DNA of 37,916 bases from an uncultured Alphaproteobacteria bacterium (GCA_944391335.1 CALXTF010000011.1:1-37916), one strand, 5' to 3'. Positions 1 to 8,894 are shown, counted from the stretch's first letter. Notes: a model not told the origin generated them from the sequence alone. Made by a program: numbers and translations.

Positions 1-1
1 T

Positions 2-43
2 CATACGGTTGGAGCCGGTGTTGTATCTAAGATCATCAAATAA
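2..43 (+). CDS. tuf: Elongation factor Tu, C-terminal end only (partial)
   Basis: The window opens inside a gene. Reading from base 2 gives HTVGAGVVSKIIK followed by TAA. This matches the near-invariant EF-Tu C-terminus (RTVGAGVVxKIIE type), the last strand of the beta-barrel that helps bind aminoacyl-tRNA. Only 13 codons are visible, so the identification rests on that signature alone. A strong terminator follows within 30 bases and the next gene is on the opposite strand, so tuf is the last gene of its operon here. It is not followed by rpsJ, as it is in the str-S10 arrangement. Confidence 0.8.
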   Translation, partial: HTVGAGVVSKIIK

Positions 44-67
44 TCTTTATAAAACAACAAAACTTGA

Positions 68-97
68 AAACTCCCGATATAATCTCGGGAGTTTTTT
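68..97 (+). terminator. Rho-independent terminator of tuf
   Basis: A 10-bp stem (68-77 with 85-94, core CTCCCGA/TCGGGAG) has a 7-base loop and runs into a T-tract. It lies 25 bases after the tuf stop. Confidence 0.9.
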
Positions 98-208
98 TCT
101 GGTTTAAACAAAATATTAACTGCTTAAAAACAAATGAACGAATTTCATCCTAAAATTGGAGAGTAGATAAACTAAATTCAAAAGTTTTTTATAAGCCAAA
201 AGAAAAAT

Positions 209-670
209 TTATGGGTTATTTTGATTATTGCCGCCGCCGAAAGGAGTAATTTGACCAACACCGCCAAAGTATTTGCGGAAAAAGCCTTGTTCCTGTTCAG
301 GAGCATTTGTTTCTTGCTGACTGATTTGAATTTGTTTTCCTTTTTGCTGATCTAAATGTTCAATATCGGTAATAGTACCATTTTGATTAAACTTAATGAC
401 TAAAAGTTTACGGTCGATTTCCTCAGGACGCATAAAAGCGATTTGCTCAATTTCTGATGACATATATATCCATGTGTCACGATCAAGAGTCACAATAGAT
501 GAGGGAGATCCTAAAAGCTCTTGCACTTGACTTTGTGTCATTCCCATTTTTAATTGTTCAATTTTTTCGTTTGAAGGCATATTGCCTGTATAAGTAATAA
601 AAGTGTCTTGAGCGCAAGCTGTAAGCCCTAGAAGAGCGGTACACCAAAAAAATTTTTTGTAGATTGACAT
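209..670 (-). CDS. bamE: Outer-membrane assembly lipoprotein BamE (SmpA/OmlA family)
   Basis: BamE is a small lipoprotein of the BAM complex, which inserts beta-barrel proteins into the outer membrane. The 153-residue product starts with a signal peptide ending in a lipobox (LTAC, lipidated Cys19). An SmpA/OmlA domain follows at about residues 35-110, with the family pattern KMGMTxxQVxELLGSPS and a conserved 'DTWIY' strand. The tail after about residue 115 is Gln/Gly/Asn-rich and probably disordered; it is longer than in enteric BamE, as is common in alphaproteobacteria. It is divergent from yceD, and the two share a 59-base intergenic region. Confidence 0.88.
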   Translation of the reverse strand: MSIYKKFFWCTALLGLTACAQDTFITYTGNMPSNEKIEQLKMGMTQSQVQELLGSPSSIVTLDRDTWIYMSSEIEQIAFMRPEEIDRKLLVIKFNQNGTITDIEHLDQQKGKQIQISQQETNAPEQEQGFFRKYFGGVGQITPFGGGNNQNNP

Positions 671-729
671 TTAAATTATCCTTATCAATATATTAAACTA
701 CATAATTATATAACACGGGGAATAAATTT

Positions 730-1248
730 ATGCAAAAAAAAATTTCATATCCGTTAATAGTGGCGGATCTATCGCAAACACAACAGAATTATCATCTTCA
801 AGCTAATAAAGAACAATGCCTGTATCTGGCAGAAGTTTTACAGCTTCCATCTGTTTTAGAATTTCAAGCAGATATGCTTCTTAAAAATAAATATACAGAA
901 AATACACTTATAATTCAAGGCCATATTATAGCGGTTGTTGAACTTGAAAGTGTCGTTTCATTAGAAAAATTTAATAAGAAGTATGATTTTGACTTTTCTC
1001 TGTGTTATGACACTAAAGCGACTTATGCAAGTCAACAAGAAGCAAGAGAAGATTGGAGGGCAGATGTCCCGGATATCATCGAAGATGGAAAAATAGATCT
1101 GGTGGATATTGCAATAGAACAAATAGCAATACGTTTGGATGATTATCCACGCCTACCGGGAGAAGTTTTTAATTTTACTCCGGAATTTGATGAAAATGAA
1201 AAAATAAAGGAAAATCCTTTTACCATGTTGGAAAAACTAAAGAAATAA
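730..1248 (+). CDS. yceD: YceD/DUF177 family protein
   Basis: This 172-residue protein belongs to the DUF177 family, which almost always sits just before rpmF and is linked to 23S rRNA/large-subunit biogenesis. Support is the position (154 bases before rpmF), the length (about 170-190 in alphaproteobacteria) and the C-terminal pattern in which an acidic 'DLVDIAIEQIAI' helix is followed by 'YPRLPGE'. No catalytic motif or membrane segment is visible. Its biochemical role in this lineage is not known from sequence. Confidence 0.82.
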   Translation: MQKKISYPLIVADLSQTQQNYHLQANKEQCLYLAEVLQLPSVLEFQADMLLKNKYTENTLIIQGHIIAVVELESVVSLEKFNKKYDFDFSLCYDTKATYASQQEAREDWRADVPDIIEDGKIDLVDIAIEQIAIRLDDYPRLPGEVFNFTPEFDENEKIKENPFTMLEKLKK

Positions 1249-1293
1249 AAAATTATGCTTGCAAAATATATTTTTTTTGAGTAAAAGAGCTTT

Positions 1294-1363
1294 AACCATT
1301 TCAGAAATTGTGTAAATTATGTTGCAATTGGAAAAAAATTGTAGTAAAACCATTTCTGAAATT
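1294..1363 (+). promoter_or_regulatory. Paired near-palindromes upstream of rpmF-plsX-fabH
   Basis: Two 16-base boxes, AACCATTTCAGAAATT (1294-1309) and AACCATTTCTGAAATT (1348-1363), differ at one base. Each contains the odd palindrome ATTTCnGAAAT. They are 54 bases apart centre to centre, about five helical turns, and lie 39-108 bases before the rpmF start. They look like a protein-binding pair, but no regulator is identified. Confidence 0.4.
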
Positions 1364-1401
1364 TTTTGAAATAACAATGTTTTTATGAAAAGAATAAGAA
1401 A

Positions 1402-1587
1402 ATGGCAACACCAAAACATAAAACTTCAAAATCACGTCGTGATATGCGTCGTTCTCATGACGCGCTAAGCGCAAATGCTTATCATGAATGTTCAAATTGC
1501 GGCGAACTTAAAAGACCGCACCATGTTTGTCCGTCTTGCGGTCAATACGATAAACGTGAGGTCATAACCAAAAAAACAGCCGAATAA
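1402..1587 (+). CDS. rpmF: 50S ribosomal protein L32
   Basis: L32 is a small basic protein of the large ribosomal subunit. The 61-residue product has the canonical N-terminus [20 protein letters not shown] and a complete zinc ribbon with Cys30, Cys33, Cys43 and Cys46, so this is the zinc-binding form. Length and gene order (yceD-rpmF-plsX-fabH) are typical of proteobacteria. It is probably cotranscribed with plsX, whose start is 30 bases downstream. Confidence 0.97.
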   Translation: MATPKHKTSKSRRDMRRSHDALSANAYHECSNCGELKRPHHVCPSCGQYDKREVITKKTAE

Positions 1588-1616
1588 AATTGTTATAAAT
1601 AAGATGGAGCAGGGCT

Positions 1617-2672
1617 TTGTCCGATAATCTTGTTATATCTGTCGATGCAATGGGGGGAGATAATTCCCCTCGAGTCGTCATTGAAGGAGTCAATATAGCC
1701 GCCAAAAAAAATCCGGATGTGCGTTTCCTCTTGTTCGGTGATGAAACTAAAATAACACCATTGCTTAAACAATACCCTCGATTGGCAAAAGTATGCAAGA
1801 TATGCCATACCGAAGAGTGGGTTAAAAATGAAGATAAACCTTCTCAAGTAATCCGTAACCGAACAACCAGTATGTATATGGCAATCGATGCCGTCCGTTG
1901 CGGACGCGCACAAGCAATTGTTTCTGCTGGAAATACAGGCGCGTTAATGGCAATTTCAAAAATGCTTCTGAAAACAATACAGAAAATCCATCGCCCCGCT
2001 ATTGTAACAATAATGCCTCATATTAATGGACGCTATGTCATGCTCGATTTGGGAGCAAACACGGAATGCGACGCTATTAATCTTGCAGAATTCGCTATTA
2101 TGGGAAATGTCTTTGCAAAACACGCATTGGATATTAAACACCCTAAAGTGGCTCTCCTAAATATTGGAGCTGAAGCCATGAAAGGTAAAGAAGAAATACG
2201 CCATGCCTCAAGAATGCTTCGTCATTCACAGATAGATATCAATTATACAGGATATATAGAACCTCATGAAATATCAAATGGTGCCGCTGATGTGATCGTT
2301 GCCGATGGATTTACAGGTAATGTCGCCCTTAAAACAACTGAAGGTACAGCAAAACTTGTCGTCCGTTTGATAAAAAAAATAATTAAACGCTCATTCTTGG
2401 CTAAATTAGGTTTACCGTTTATGCTCGGGGTGATTTATAAAATTAAAAAGAGTATGGATCCACGTCTTTACAATGGTGCAATGCTTATCGGCCTTAACGG
2501 TTTAACCGTTAAAAGCCACGGCGGCACCGATGCTTTGGGATATTCCGTCGCTCTTGATAATGCCGCTAAACTGGTAAGACAAGATTTTGTGGCAACAATA
2601 CGAAAAGAAATAGAAAAAATCGATTTAGATGAATTAAATCAAGAAAATATTTATGAAGGATACTACGTATGA
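1617..2672 (+). CDS. plsX: Phosphate acyltransferase PlsX (TTG start)
   Basis: PlsX converts acyl-ACP and phosphate into acyl-phosphate for the PlsY step of phospholipid synthesis. The 351-residue product has the PlsX N-terminus 'SVDAMGGDNSP' and conserved inner motifs including 'SAGNTGA', 'DLGAN', 'LNIGAEAMKG' and 'VADGFTGNVALKT'. The start is TTG at 1617: a GGAG at 1606-1609 sits seven bases upstream, and the nearby ATG at 1604 is in another frame and encodes only seven residues. The last four bases (ATGA) overlap the start of fabH, implying translational coupling. Confidence 0.95.
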   Translation: MSDNLVISVDAMGGDNSPRVVIEGVNIAAKKNPDVRFLLFGDETKITPLLKQYPRLAKVCKICHTEEWVKNEDKPSQVIRNRTTSMYMAIDAVRCGRAQAIVSAGNTGALMAISKMLLKTIQKIHRPAIVTIMPHINGRYVMLDLGANTECDAINLAEFAIMGNVFAKHALDIKHPKVALLNIGAEAMKGKEEIRHASRMLRHSQIDINYTGYIEPHEISNGAADVIVADGFTGNVALKTTEGTAKLVVRLIKKIIKRSFLAKLGLPFMLGVIYKIKKSMDPRLYNGAMLIGLNGLTVKSHGGTDALGYSVALDNAAKLVRQDFVATIRKEIEKIDLDELNQENIYEGYYV

Positions 2673-3649
2673 CAATTATTCGTTCACATTTGATTGGTAC
2701 CGGATATAAATTACCGGCAAAAATATTAACTAATGATGATTTATCCCAAATGGTCGATACAAATGATGAGTGGATTAGTACGCGTACTGGAATAAAAAGC
2801 CGCCATATTGCAGCAGAAGGTGAATTAACTTCTGATTTATCTTATGAAGCAGCACTTATGGCTATTCAAAACGCTCAAATAAAGAATCAAGAAATAGATT
2901 TTATCATTGTGGCAACAGTTACTGGTGATCATACTTTTCCGGCAACAGCCGCTAAATTGGCTAAAAAATTAGGTCTTAAACCCGGAACTCCCGCTATGGA
3001 TGTTAACGCCGCTTGTTCCGGTTTTGTCTACGCTTCGCAAATTGCCGATAACATGATACGTTTAGGACAAATAAAAACAGCTTTGGTTATCGGTGCCGAA
3101 ACTCTTTCAAGAATTACAGATTGGACGGATCGAAATACTTGCGTTTTATTCGGCGATGGAGCCGGAGCAGCAATTTTTCAAGCCGTAGAAGGTCTTGGAA
3201 CAAAAGATGATACCGGTTTGTTGGCAACTAAAATATATGCCGATGGTGAACAATTTGATCGTTTATATTCTGCAAGCGGTGTTTCTATAGATCAAAAAGC
3301 AGGTTATATCCATATGGATGGAAAAGAAGTATTTAAAGTCGCTGTTCCAAGCCTCGTGCAAGGTGTTGAGGAAAGTCTTAAAATCGCGGGTCTTTCAATA
3401 GAAGATGTTAATTGGTATGTTCCTCATCAAGCAAATTTACGAATTATAGATTCAGTTGCTAAAAAATTAAATATAGATATGGAAAAAGTTATCGTTACAG
3501 TCGATCACCATGGTAATACCTCCGCAGCCTCTATTCCTTTAGCCTTGGCTGAATCTTTTGCCGCCGGTAAATTTAAAAAAGGCGATGTTATTGCTATTAG
3601 CGCAATGGGAGCGGGATTTACATGGGGCGGAATGATTTTGCGTCTGTAA
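2669..3649 (+). CDS. fabH: 3-oxoacyl-ACP synthase III (KAS III)
   Basis: FabH condenses acetyl-CoA with malonyl-ACP to start each fatty-acid chain. The 326-residue length is standard. The thiolase-fold catalytic triad is intact: Cys116 in 'NAACSGF', His253 in 'VPHQAN' and Asn283 in 'HHGNTSAAS'. The C-terminus 'GAGFTWGGMILRL' is typical. The start codon overlaps the plsX stop (ATGA), so plsX and fabH are made together, linking chain initiation with acyl-phosphate formation. Confidence 0.96.
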   Translation: MTIIRSHLIGTGYKLPAKILTNDDLSQMVDTNDEWISTRTGIKSRHIAAEGELTSDLSYEAALMAIQNAQIKNQEIDFIIVATVTGDHTFPATAAKLAKKLGLKPGTPAMDVNAACSGFVYASQIADNMIRLGQIKTALVIGAETLSRITDWTDRNTCVLFGDGAGAAIFQAVEGLGTKDDTGLLATKIYADGEQFDRLYSASGVSIDQKAGYIHMDGKEVFKVAVPSLVQGVEESLKIAGLSIEDVNWYVPHQANLRIIDSVAKKLNIDMEKVIVTVDHHGNTSAASIPLALAESFAAGKFKKGDVIAISAMGAGFTWGGMILRL

Positions 3650-3717
3650 CAATTTTAATACTAAAAATATTCTCAAGGTTAAATATTAACTTAAACATAT
3701 ATTAAGAGGGAAAAATA

Positions 3718-4008
3718 ATGAAAACACTTACTCGTGCCGATATTACTGAAACTCTATTTCAAGAAATTGGTTTGACACGCAAAGATTCTGGAGAAATTCT
3801 AGATATGATTCTGGAAGAAATTTCTGATAACCTTTCTCAAGGAAACGATGTAAAATTATCATCTTTTGGAACTTTTTCTTTACGTGATAAAAAATCTCGA
3901 GTAGGTCGAAATCCTAAAACCGGTGTTGAAGCAGAAATAACATCGCGCCGCGTCATTTCTTTTAAACCTTCACAAACAATGCGCAAGATTATTAACCGTA
4001 AGAAATAA
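3718..4008 (+). CDS. ihfA: Integration host factor subunit alpha
   Basis: IHF-alpha is a DNA-bending protein of the HU/IHF family and works as a heterodimer with IhfB. The 96-residue product has the helical N-terminus beginning '[19 protein letters not shown]' and the beta-arm signature GRNPKTG (residues 63-69). The Pro at its tip intercalates into DNA. Placement between fabH and a MerR-type gene is the usual alphaproteobacterial order and favours alpha over beta or HU. A good ribosome-binding site (AGAGGG) precedes the ATG. Confidence 0.9.
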   Translation: MKTLTRADITETLFQEIGLTRKDSGEILDMILEEISDNLSQGNDVKLSSFGTFSLRDKKSRVGRNPKTGVEAEITSRRVISFKPSQTMRKIINRKK

Positions 4009-4010
4009 AT

Positions 4011-4388
4011 ATGGTCGTCAATAAATCTAAAGCCGCTTTTCGTACAATTGCCGAGGTTGCAGAAGAACTTGGTGTAGGAACTCATGTACTCCGTTTTTGG
4101 GAAACAAAATTCCTGCAAATTCATCCCATGAAAAGAAGCGGTGGACGACGTTATTATCGACCGGATGATGTGGCGATACTTAAATATATTAAATATCTTT
4201 TGTATGTACGTCGTTTGACTATTGAAGGGGCGCAAAAAGAGTTAAAAAGTAAAAGTATTAAAACGTTAATCGGTCAAACAATACAAGATGACTTTTTTAT
4301 TGATGAAAAAGAAACTGTAAATAACAATGATGTTATCAAAGAACTTTTAGAAATAAAAAATGATTTGGTTAAAGCATTGAAATCCTAA
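4011..4388 (+). CDS. MerR-family DNA-binding protein
   Basis: The 125-residue protein has a winged-helix MerR domain at about residues 13-80 ('[21 protein letters not shown]', with '[12 protein letters not shown]' as the wing). The rest is a short acidic/basic tail, and there are no metal-binding cysteines. It starts two bases after the ihfA stop, so the two are cotranscribed; this pairing is conserved across alphaproteobacteria. The effector and targets are unknown. It is shorter than sensor MerR proteins and resembles the chromosome-associated 'RacA-like' MerR type. Confidence 0.85.
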   Translation: MVVNKSKAAFRTIAEVAEELGVGTHVLRFWETKFLQIHPMKRSGGRRYYRPDDVAILKYIKYLLYVRRLTIEGAQKELKSKSIKTLIGQTIQDDFFIDEKETVNNNDVIKELLEIKNDLVKALKS

Positions 4389-4394
4389 TATTTG

Positions 4395-4423
4395 AAACAG
4401 TCTGATTGAAGGCTGTTTTTTTT
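4395..4423 (+). terminator. Terminator after the ihfA-merR operon
   Basis: Stem AAACAGTCT/AGGCTGTTT (4395-4403 with 4410-4418, one G-T pair) is followed by a run of T. It lies just after the merR stop. Confidence 0.85.
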
Positions 4424-4483
4424 ATAAAATATAGCAGAATAAATCTAGTGATATTCTAAAAATATAAATCGATAAATAAAATA

Positions 4484-4987
4484 TTATTTTGTATCCTCAC
4501 TATTTATTTTGAAAAAAGTTTTTTCTTTTAAGTTTATTGTTTTGGCAACGAGAGAAGCCGGAAAAGTATGTAAAGCTGCATTATAATCTCTGACAGCAGC
4601 ATTATATCGGTGACGAAAATTTTGAAAATCATCTTCAGCAGAAATCCATTCTTTTTGCATTTGTTGAAACAATGGATTTGAACTTAAATTATTTGGGAAT
4701 TTATTAAGTAAATATTGAATATTTTTACTGCGTAAATATTCTAATTTTTGATATTCTTCAAAATCGTTTTTAATTTGCGGAGAGGGGAAAATAAAATTTT
4801 CTTCAGAAATTGAGAATTGCTGTTTTAAAAAAGAGACAATTATTTTATTTAAATCAGCACGTTGAGAGAGACATTTTTGAAGTTTATTTAAAGTATGATT
4901 AGAAAGGGCGTCAAGTTTTACAAGTTGATTATAGAAAAAAACATATCCAACTAATAAAATAATAAGAATAGAAACCCCAATTATCAT
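4484..4987 (-). CDS. LemA family protein
   Basis: This 167-residue protein has one N-terminal membrane segment (about residues 2-20) followed by a helical domain. It keeps LemA-family signatures: 'YNQLVKLDALS...LQKCLSQRADL' near the N-terminus and 'RHRYNAAVRDYNAAL' with 'FPASLVA' near the C-terminus. LemA proteins are membrane-anchored helical bundles of uncertain function, often paired with TPM-domain proteins or HtpX; neither is next to this one. It is somewhat shorter than the usual 180-200 residues. Confidence 0.85.
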   Translation of the reverse strand: MIIGVSILIILLVGYVFFYNQLVKLDALSNHTLNKLQKCLSQRADLNKIIVSFLKQQFSISEENFIFPSPQIKNDFEEYQKLEYLRSKNIQYLLNKFPNNLSSNPLFQQMQKEWISAEDDFQNFRHRYNAAVRDYNAALHTFPASLVAKTINLKEKTFFKINSEDTK

Positions 4988-5104
4988 AAGATTTTTCCTT
5001 ATAAAAAATAATTATAAAAATATAATAACGAAAAAATAAAAAAACAATTTCTTAAATATAATTATCATAAAATAATTTATAAATTTATTGTTGAAGGAGA
5101 ATTT

Positions 5105-5300
5105 ATGTTAAAAAATAATAATTATAGCGTGATGAAAATTATTGGAATGATAAGATATTCTTTACCGACTGTTTTTGCCGGCGGCGTTCTTTGACGAACA
5201 TATCACTTATATTTCGCAAGTTTTAATGATTTTGCTTATGAAATATCAAATTGTTTATACTTTCTTTCTTCTTGGTGAGCTTTCAATTTGGTATTGACTA
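5105..5300 (+). pseudogene. Possible decayed ORF, glycosyltransferase-like start
   Basis: The 440 bases between the LemA gene and the next ORF are AT-rich. An ATG at 5105, preceded by GGAG, opens a 29-codon frame (MLKNNNYSVMKIIGMIRYSL...) that ends in TGA inside 'TVFAGGVL'. A neighbouring frame then continues with 'FFDEHITYISQV' and a hydrophobic stretch until a stop near 5298. The 'MKIIGMIRYS' start loosely recalls putative rhamnosyltransferases (PF11316-like). This may be a frameshifted remnant of a sugar-transfer gene, but the match is weak and the frame may be chance. Confidence 0.25.
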
Positions 5301-5309
5301 GACGAAAAT

Positions 5310-5848
5310 TTTATGCCAACTTATATATGTAACTAAACAATTATATGTGAATTAAATTATTTATAAACAATTTTAAAAGGTTACGTATATCGGCAAGTAT
5401 TTTCAGGGCAACCTGATTAGAAACCGCGTGGCAAAAAATAAAATGGACAGACATCCAATCATTCAAGTAGAGAGAGTCAATAGCAAGTGGTATCATTTTG
5501 ATATCACCTTTAGAATCAATCTGAAGGCTATACTAAAGTTTATAATCCTGCTCGCCATATCGGCTGGTGTTATTTTCGTTGGCTACTGGCTGATGAAAGG
5601 GGCTGTTGCGCTTGCGGGATTGATATGGGAAGGTTTGTATTGGCTGAGCAGACAAGGGCTTTGGCTCCTCGGTGCAGTAGTTTTGGCATTTCTGATTTGG
5701 GCTTTAACGAAAGTCAACTGGTGCAATATCAAAGTCGGAGCGAATATATGGAAATATATTCTTCGGATTTTGGCTCTGATTGTGGCTATCCTCTGCCTTA
5801 TCTTTTGTTTCAGAAGTTGTAATAAAGAGGATAAGATCATTGATGATG
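5310..5848 (+). repeat. 539-bp direct repeat, copy 1
   Basis: This segment is repeated at 9567-10104 with four substitutions and a one-base deletion in the second copy, so it is about 99% identical. It covers 118 bases of leader and the first 140 codons of the membrane-protein gene that starts at 5428. Similarity stops abruptly after TTGATGATG at 5848. Confidence 0.95.
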
Positions 5849-6048
5849 GTGTGGTTGTAATTGACAATTCAAAAGATTTTGAGCGTCAGTTTGATGAAAC
5901 TTTTGATTATGTTGTAATTTCCCGCGCATATCTTGATGGTGTGCAAAACGCCGGCGATAAGATTAAGCGAGCGCTAGTTGGTCTTAAGTATGTTGATGGA
6001 AAGCCGGTTTCACCGGATGATTTTTCATATTCTCTGGCTAGTCAATAA
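5428..6048 (+). CDS. Small multi-span membrane protein with soluble C-terminus, unknown function
   Basis: I do not recognise the family. The 206-residue product (GTG start; the first ATG is at codon 6) has a basic N-terminus and three predicted membrane spans at about residues 33-56, 78-94 and 109-128. A 'FCFRSCNKEDK' boundary is followed by a roughly 65-residue soluble tail containing 'DETFDYVVISRAYLDG' and 'VGLKYVDGKPVSPDDF'. The first 140 residues lie in the 539-bp repeat; the tail is unique to this copy. In the second copy the same N-terminal module is joined to a GNAT fragment, so this protein may itself be the parent or another chimera. Coding status is moderately sure. Confidence 0.55.
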   Translation: MAKNKMDRHPIIQVERVNSKWYHFDITFRINLKAILKFIILLAISAGVIFVGYWLMKGAVALAGLIWEGLYWLSRQGLWLLGAVVLAFLIWALTKVNWCNIKVGANIWKYILRILALIVAILCLIFCFRSCNKEDKIIDDGVVVIDNSKDFERQFDETFDYVVISRAYLDGVQNAGDKIKRALVGLKYVDGKPVSPDDFSYSLASQ

Positions 6049-6218
6049 TATTGCATTTTTAATTTAAAACAAATTCTGGAATATATTCATACTCCAGAAT
6101 AAAAAAATAATATAAAATTAAAAAAAATCCTATTTGCTTTTTAGCAAGTTGTATCTGTATTTAAATTAGTTTTAAAAAAAACGATAACCTCAATAATCAT
6201 TCGTAACTCTTGAACAAC

Positions 6219-7250
6219 TCAAAACAAAATGTAAAAGTATTTTTGGCAATTGTCTTTATCCGTGTCTTTAAATACCCAACTGTTATTTTTTTCAAAAATA
6301 ACAAAATGAGAATGTCCGGAAAATTGTTTCTTTGTTTCTAAAAAGCCTGTAATATCTGGAGTTGTCAAAGGCTTGCCTGTAATATTCTCAACATATTTTG
6401 CATACTGCCTATATAAAAGCTCAGATTTTTTATATTCCACTATTGTAAGACCGTATTTTTGCGCAAGAAATTCAAAAGTCTGATAAGAAAAATCAAATTG
6501 GTGATGCGGTGGAAGATTTAACCATCCGTTTTCATTAATAGTTAAAATTCCCTCAGGATCTGGTGTGCTGAATATTATTTTTCCCTTTTTATGTAAAAGA
6601 TTTACACAATTTTGCATAAAGGTATCGTTATCCCATACATGTTCAAGAACTTCAAAAGCGCATACAATATCGAATTTATTTTGAATCTTTGCAATATCAA
6701 TAGGTATTGTTTTAATATTTTTTTGTAAACAAATTTTTGCGGCTTCCCGATTATATTCACTAGCTACAGTTTCAGGAACCATGTGTCTAATACGTTCTAT
6801 AAAATTTCCTGTTCCGGAACCAATTTCAATTAAACTTTGAGGTTTTAGTTTATCAATATATTGTGATGCATCTCCATATTCTTCACGATATTGAGGATAG
6901 TACCCTGTTTTTATTCTTTTTTCTAAAGTTGCATAAAAGATTTCACTATCAGGTAAATGATAATTATAAAAATACAATCCACAATTCATGCAACGACGTT
7001 TTTCCAAATAACAATGGCGATATACATCGGCGATTGGATTAAAGTTTATGCGTCTGACCCAAACGTCTATCATTGCATCAATGGAAAATTTACCGACCAT
7101 CATAAAGTTTTTTGAATGGCATATAGGACAGTCATATAATTCTTCTTTTGAAACAATATTTCTAAGGTTAGAATATGGCTTTTTATATTTGTATTTATGT
7201 TTCTTTTCAAAAAAGCGTGGACCAAGATATGTATTATAAAAAATACTCAT
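6219..7250 (-). CDS. Class I SAM-dependent methyltransferase with N-terminal zinc-binding-type cysteines
   Basis: The 343-residue protein has two N-terminal CxxC pairs (Cys41/Cys44 and Cys87/Cys90), which look like a zinc knuckle. A Rossmann methyltransferase domain follows, with motif I EIGSGTGNF (142-150), an acidic 'SEYN' at strand 2, 'FDIVCAFEVLEHV' as motif II and 'KGKIIFSTPDPEG' as motif III. This layout resembles Methyltransf_23-type enzymes of surface-sugar and small-molecule pathways. The substrate is unknown. Its neighbour on the same strand is an ELM1-like protein, so a role in glycan modification is possible. Confidence 0.8.
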   Translation of the reverse strand: MSIFYNTYLGPRFFEKKHKYKYKKPYSNLRNIVSKEELYDCPICHSKNFMMVGKFSIDAMIDVWVRRINFNPIADVYRHCYLEKRRCMNCGLYFYNYHLPDSEIFYATLEKRIKTGYYPQYREEYGDASQYIDKLKPQSLIEIGSGTGNFIERIRHMVPETVASEYNREAAKICLQKNIKTIPIDIAKIQNKFDIVCAFEVLEHVWDNDTFMQNCVNLLHKKGKIIFSTPDPEGILTINENGWLNLPPHHQFDFSYQTFEFLAQKYGLTIVEYKKSELLYRQYAKYVENITGKPLTTPDITGFLETKKQFSGHSHFVIFEKNNSWVFKDTDKDNCQKYFYILF

Positions 7251-7371
7251 AGATTTTATCCTTGTGTAAATAATATATAAAAAAATAAATGTTGTAAAAA
7301 TAAAACGGTGTCATAAATAAAAAGGCCATAAAAGCACATTTTATTTCTTTTCCTTGAATCAAAAAATAAAA

Positions 7372-8652
7372 TCAAGAAATACAATTTAAAATTGTTTTGG
7401 CAAATGTATGTGACGGACTTGGTAAAATCTTAGGCTTTAGATCTTGGGGTTCTATTTTCATATACAGACTAAAGTTAACAAAATCGTCCCACTCAATGGC
7501 GAATTTCGGACACAATATACGAACCAAATTATAACAATCAGGTCTGATTTTTGCATCTATTTCTATACCTTTTGTGCAAATCGCGGTGGTAATGGCGGCA
7601 TTTGCTGTTTCACAGCTAGAATAAGAGTCCATGGTATGTGCGACCAACAAATTGTCAAATCCTAAAATTCCGGGATATATATTACCGATCATCAACATAT
7701 GAGAAAATTCTTTTTCATATTTTCCAGAATAAATACGCCAATGTTGTGGGGTTCGATCTTCGTCACTTTGTGCTATATTTTTGCAGTTGTGAAAAACAAT
7801 ATTATTTTTTTTACATGTCTGTTCATAAAGAAAATCAGATACATCATTCGGTGTTCGCTGACTATTAACAAAAACAACGCTATAGCCGCATGAAACTAAT
7901 TTTTGAGCATCTGTTAGCAGTTTTTTTGCAAATTGCCGAGTAAATTTAATTTCATTACCTTCTACTCTTCCGCCTAAACAAATTACAACTTTTTTAGAGC
8001 AGATAATAAAGTTGGATAATTTTTGAATTTGCACCATTAATTCTGAATTATCTTTGTTATTTTGCAGCGAGGTGATAAAATCTTTTTTCTTGTCTTTTAC
8101 AAGATTGAGATTAAAATTATTTATTATTCCGATGGTAATTAAACTTTTTTTTCGTAAATCGGCGTCTTTTAATAAACGGATACGCGATTTCAAAGTTAAC
8201 AAGTGCTCGGGAACATTAATTAAATCAACATATTTATATTTATGAAGCCGGCTGGTGAGTACAGATGTAAAAATATTGCCTAAATCATGTTCTTTATAAT
8301 ATTCTTTAACGGCTCGACAAATTGCATTCACATTTTTTCCGGCAAGTTTGTTTTCTGCCTGATTGTATGTGACAATGAATACTTTGGGCGTGTTTTTTTT
8401 AGATTTTAAAAAGTTATCCAAGATAAAAAATACTTCTTTTTTAAAAGAGGGATAATTAGGAAATTTGCTTAAGTTCATATTTTCTTTTAAATCACGAACG
8501 TTGTTTATTCCGGCAGGTAACAAAAAGGCATTATCATAATCATAAGTATCACCGGTTAAATCTTCTAAAGCTTTAAATGCGCCGTATATTTGATTAAGAT
8601 AGCCACGATTAGCTGTTCCCCAGGCCATAACGTCAAAGTCGGTTTTCTCCAT
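7372..8652 (-). CDS. ELM1-like / GT-B-type protein
   Basis: The 426-residue protein shows motifs reminiscent of the mitochondrial-fission ELM1-like family (GT-B fold, common in alphaproteobacteria and linked to surface glycan genes). These are a strand-loop 'VICLGGRVEGN', then 'SVVFVNSQRTPNDVSDFL', then 'GNIYPGILGFDNLLVAHTMDS' where the family has NPYLA...DSVSMxSEA. No membrane segment or signal peptide is seen. It lies 121 bases upstream of the methyltransferase on the same strand and may be cotranscribed with it. The assignment is by motif resemblance only. Confidence 0.5.
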   Translation of the reverse strand: MEKTDFDVMAWGTANRGYLNQIYGAFKALEDLTGDTYDYDNAFLLPAGINNVRDLKENMNLSKFPNYPSFKKEVFFILDNFLKSKKNTPKVFIVTYNQAENKLAGKNVNAICRAVKEYYKEHDLGNIFTSVLTSRLHKYKYVDLINVPEHLLTLKSRIRLLKDADLRKKSLITIGIINNFNLNLVKDKKKDFITSLQNNKDNSELMVQIQKLSNFIICSKKVVICLGGRVEGNEIKFTRQFAKKLLTDAQKLVSCGYSVVFVNSQRTPNDVSDFLYEQTCKKNNIVFHNCKNIAQSDEDRTPQHWRIYSGKYEKEFSHMLMIGNIYPGILGFDNLLVAHTMDSYSSCETANAAITTAICTKGIEIDAKIRPDCYNLVRILCPKFAIEWDDFVNFSLYMKIEPQDLKPKILPSPSHTFAKTILNCIS

Positions 8653-8850
8653 AAAAAATCCTCACAAAATAGGTTACTTTATTTCTATTTTGAAAAAATG
8701 AATATTTCATTAAAAAGAAAACCATGAAGAAACATTATTCTAAATCAAAAACAACATCATAATTATGTCTCTCTTGATAAGTCATTATTGTAATTCTTGA
8801 TTATATTAATTAAAAGGCAAAACTCGCTGTTTTGGAAAATTTTTATATTT

Positions 8851-8894
8851 TTGACAAATTTTATATTGACAATTAAAATAAAATATGGTAATAA
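8851..8894 (+). promoter_or_regulatory. Two overlapping sigma70-type promoters
   Basis: The 358 bases between 8653 and 9010 are very AT-rich and hold no convincing gene. They contain TTGACA (8851-8856) with TAAAAT 17 bases further (8874-8879), and a second TTGACA (8866-8871) with TAATAA (8889-8894). Either could drive the small gene at 9011. Confidence 0.5.
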
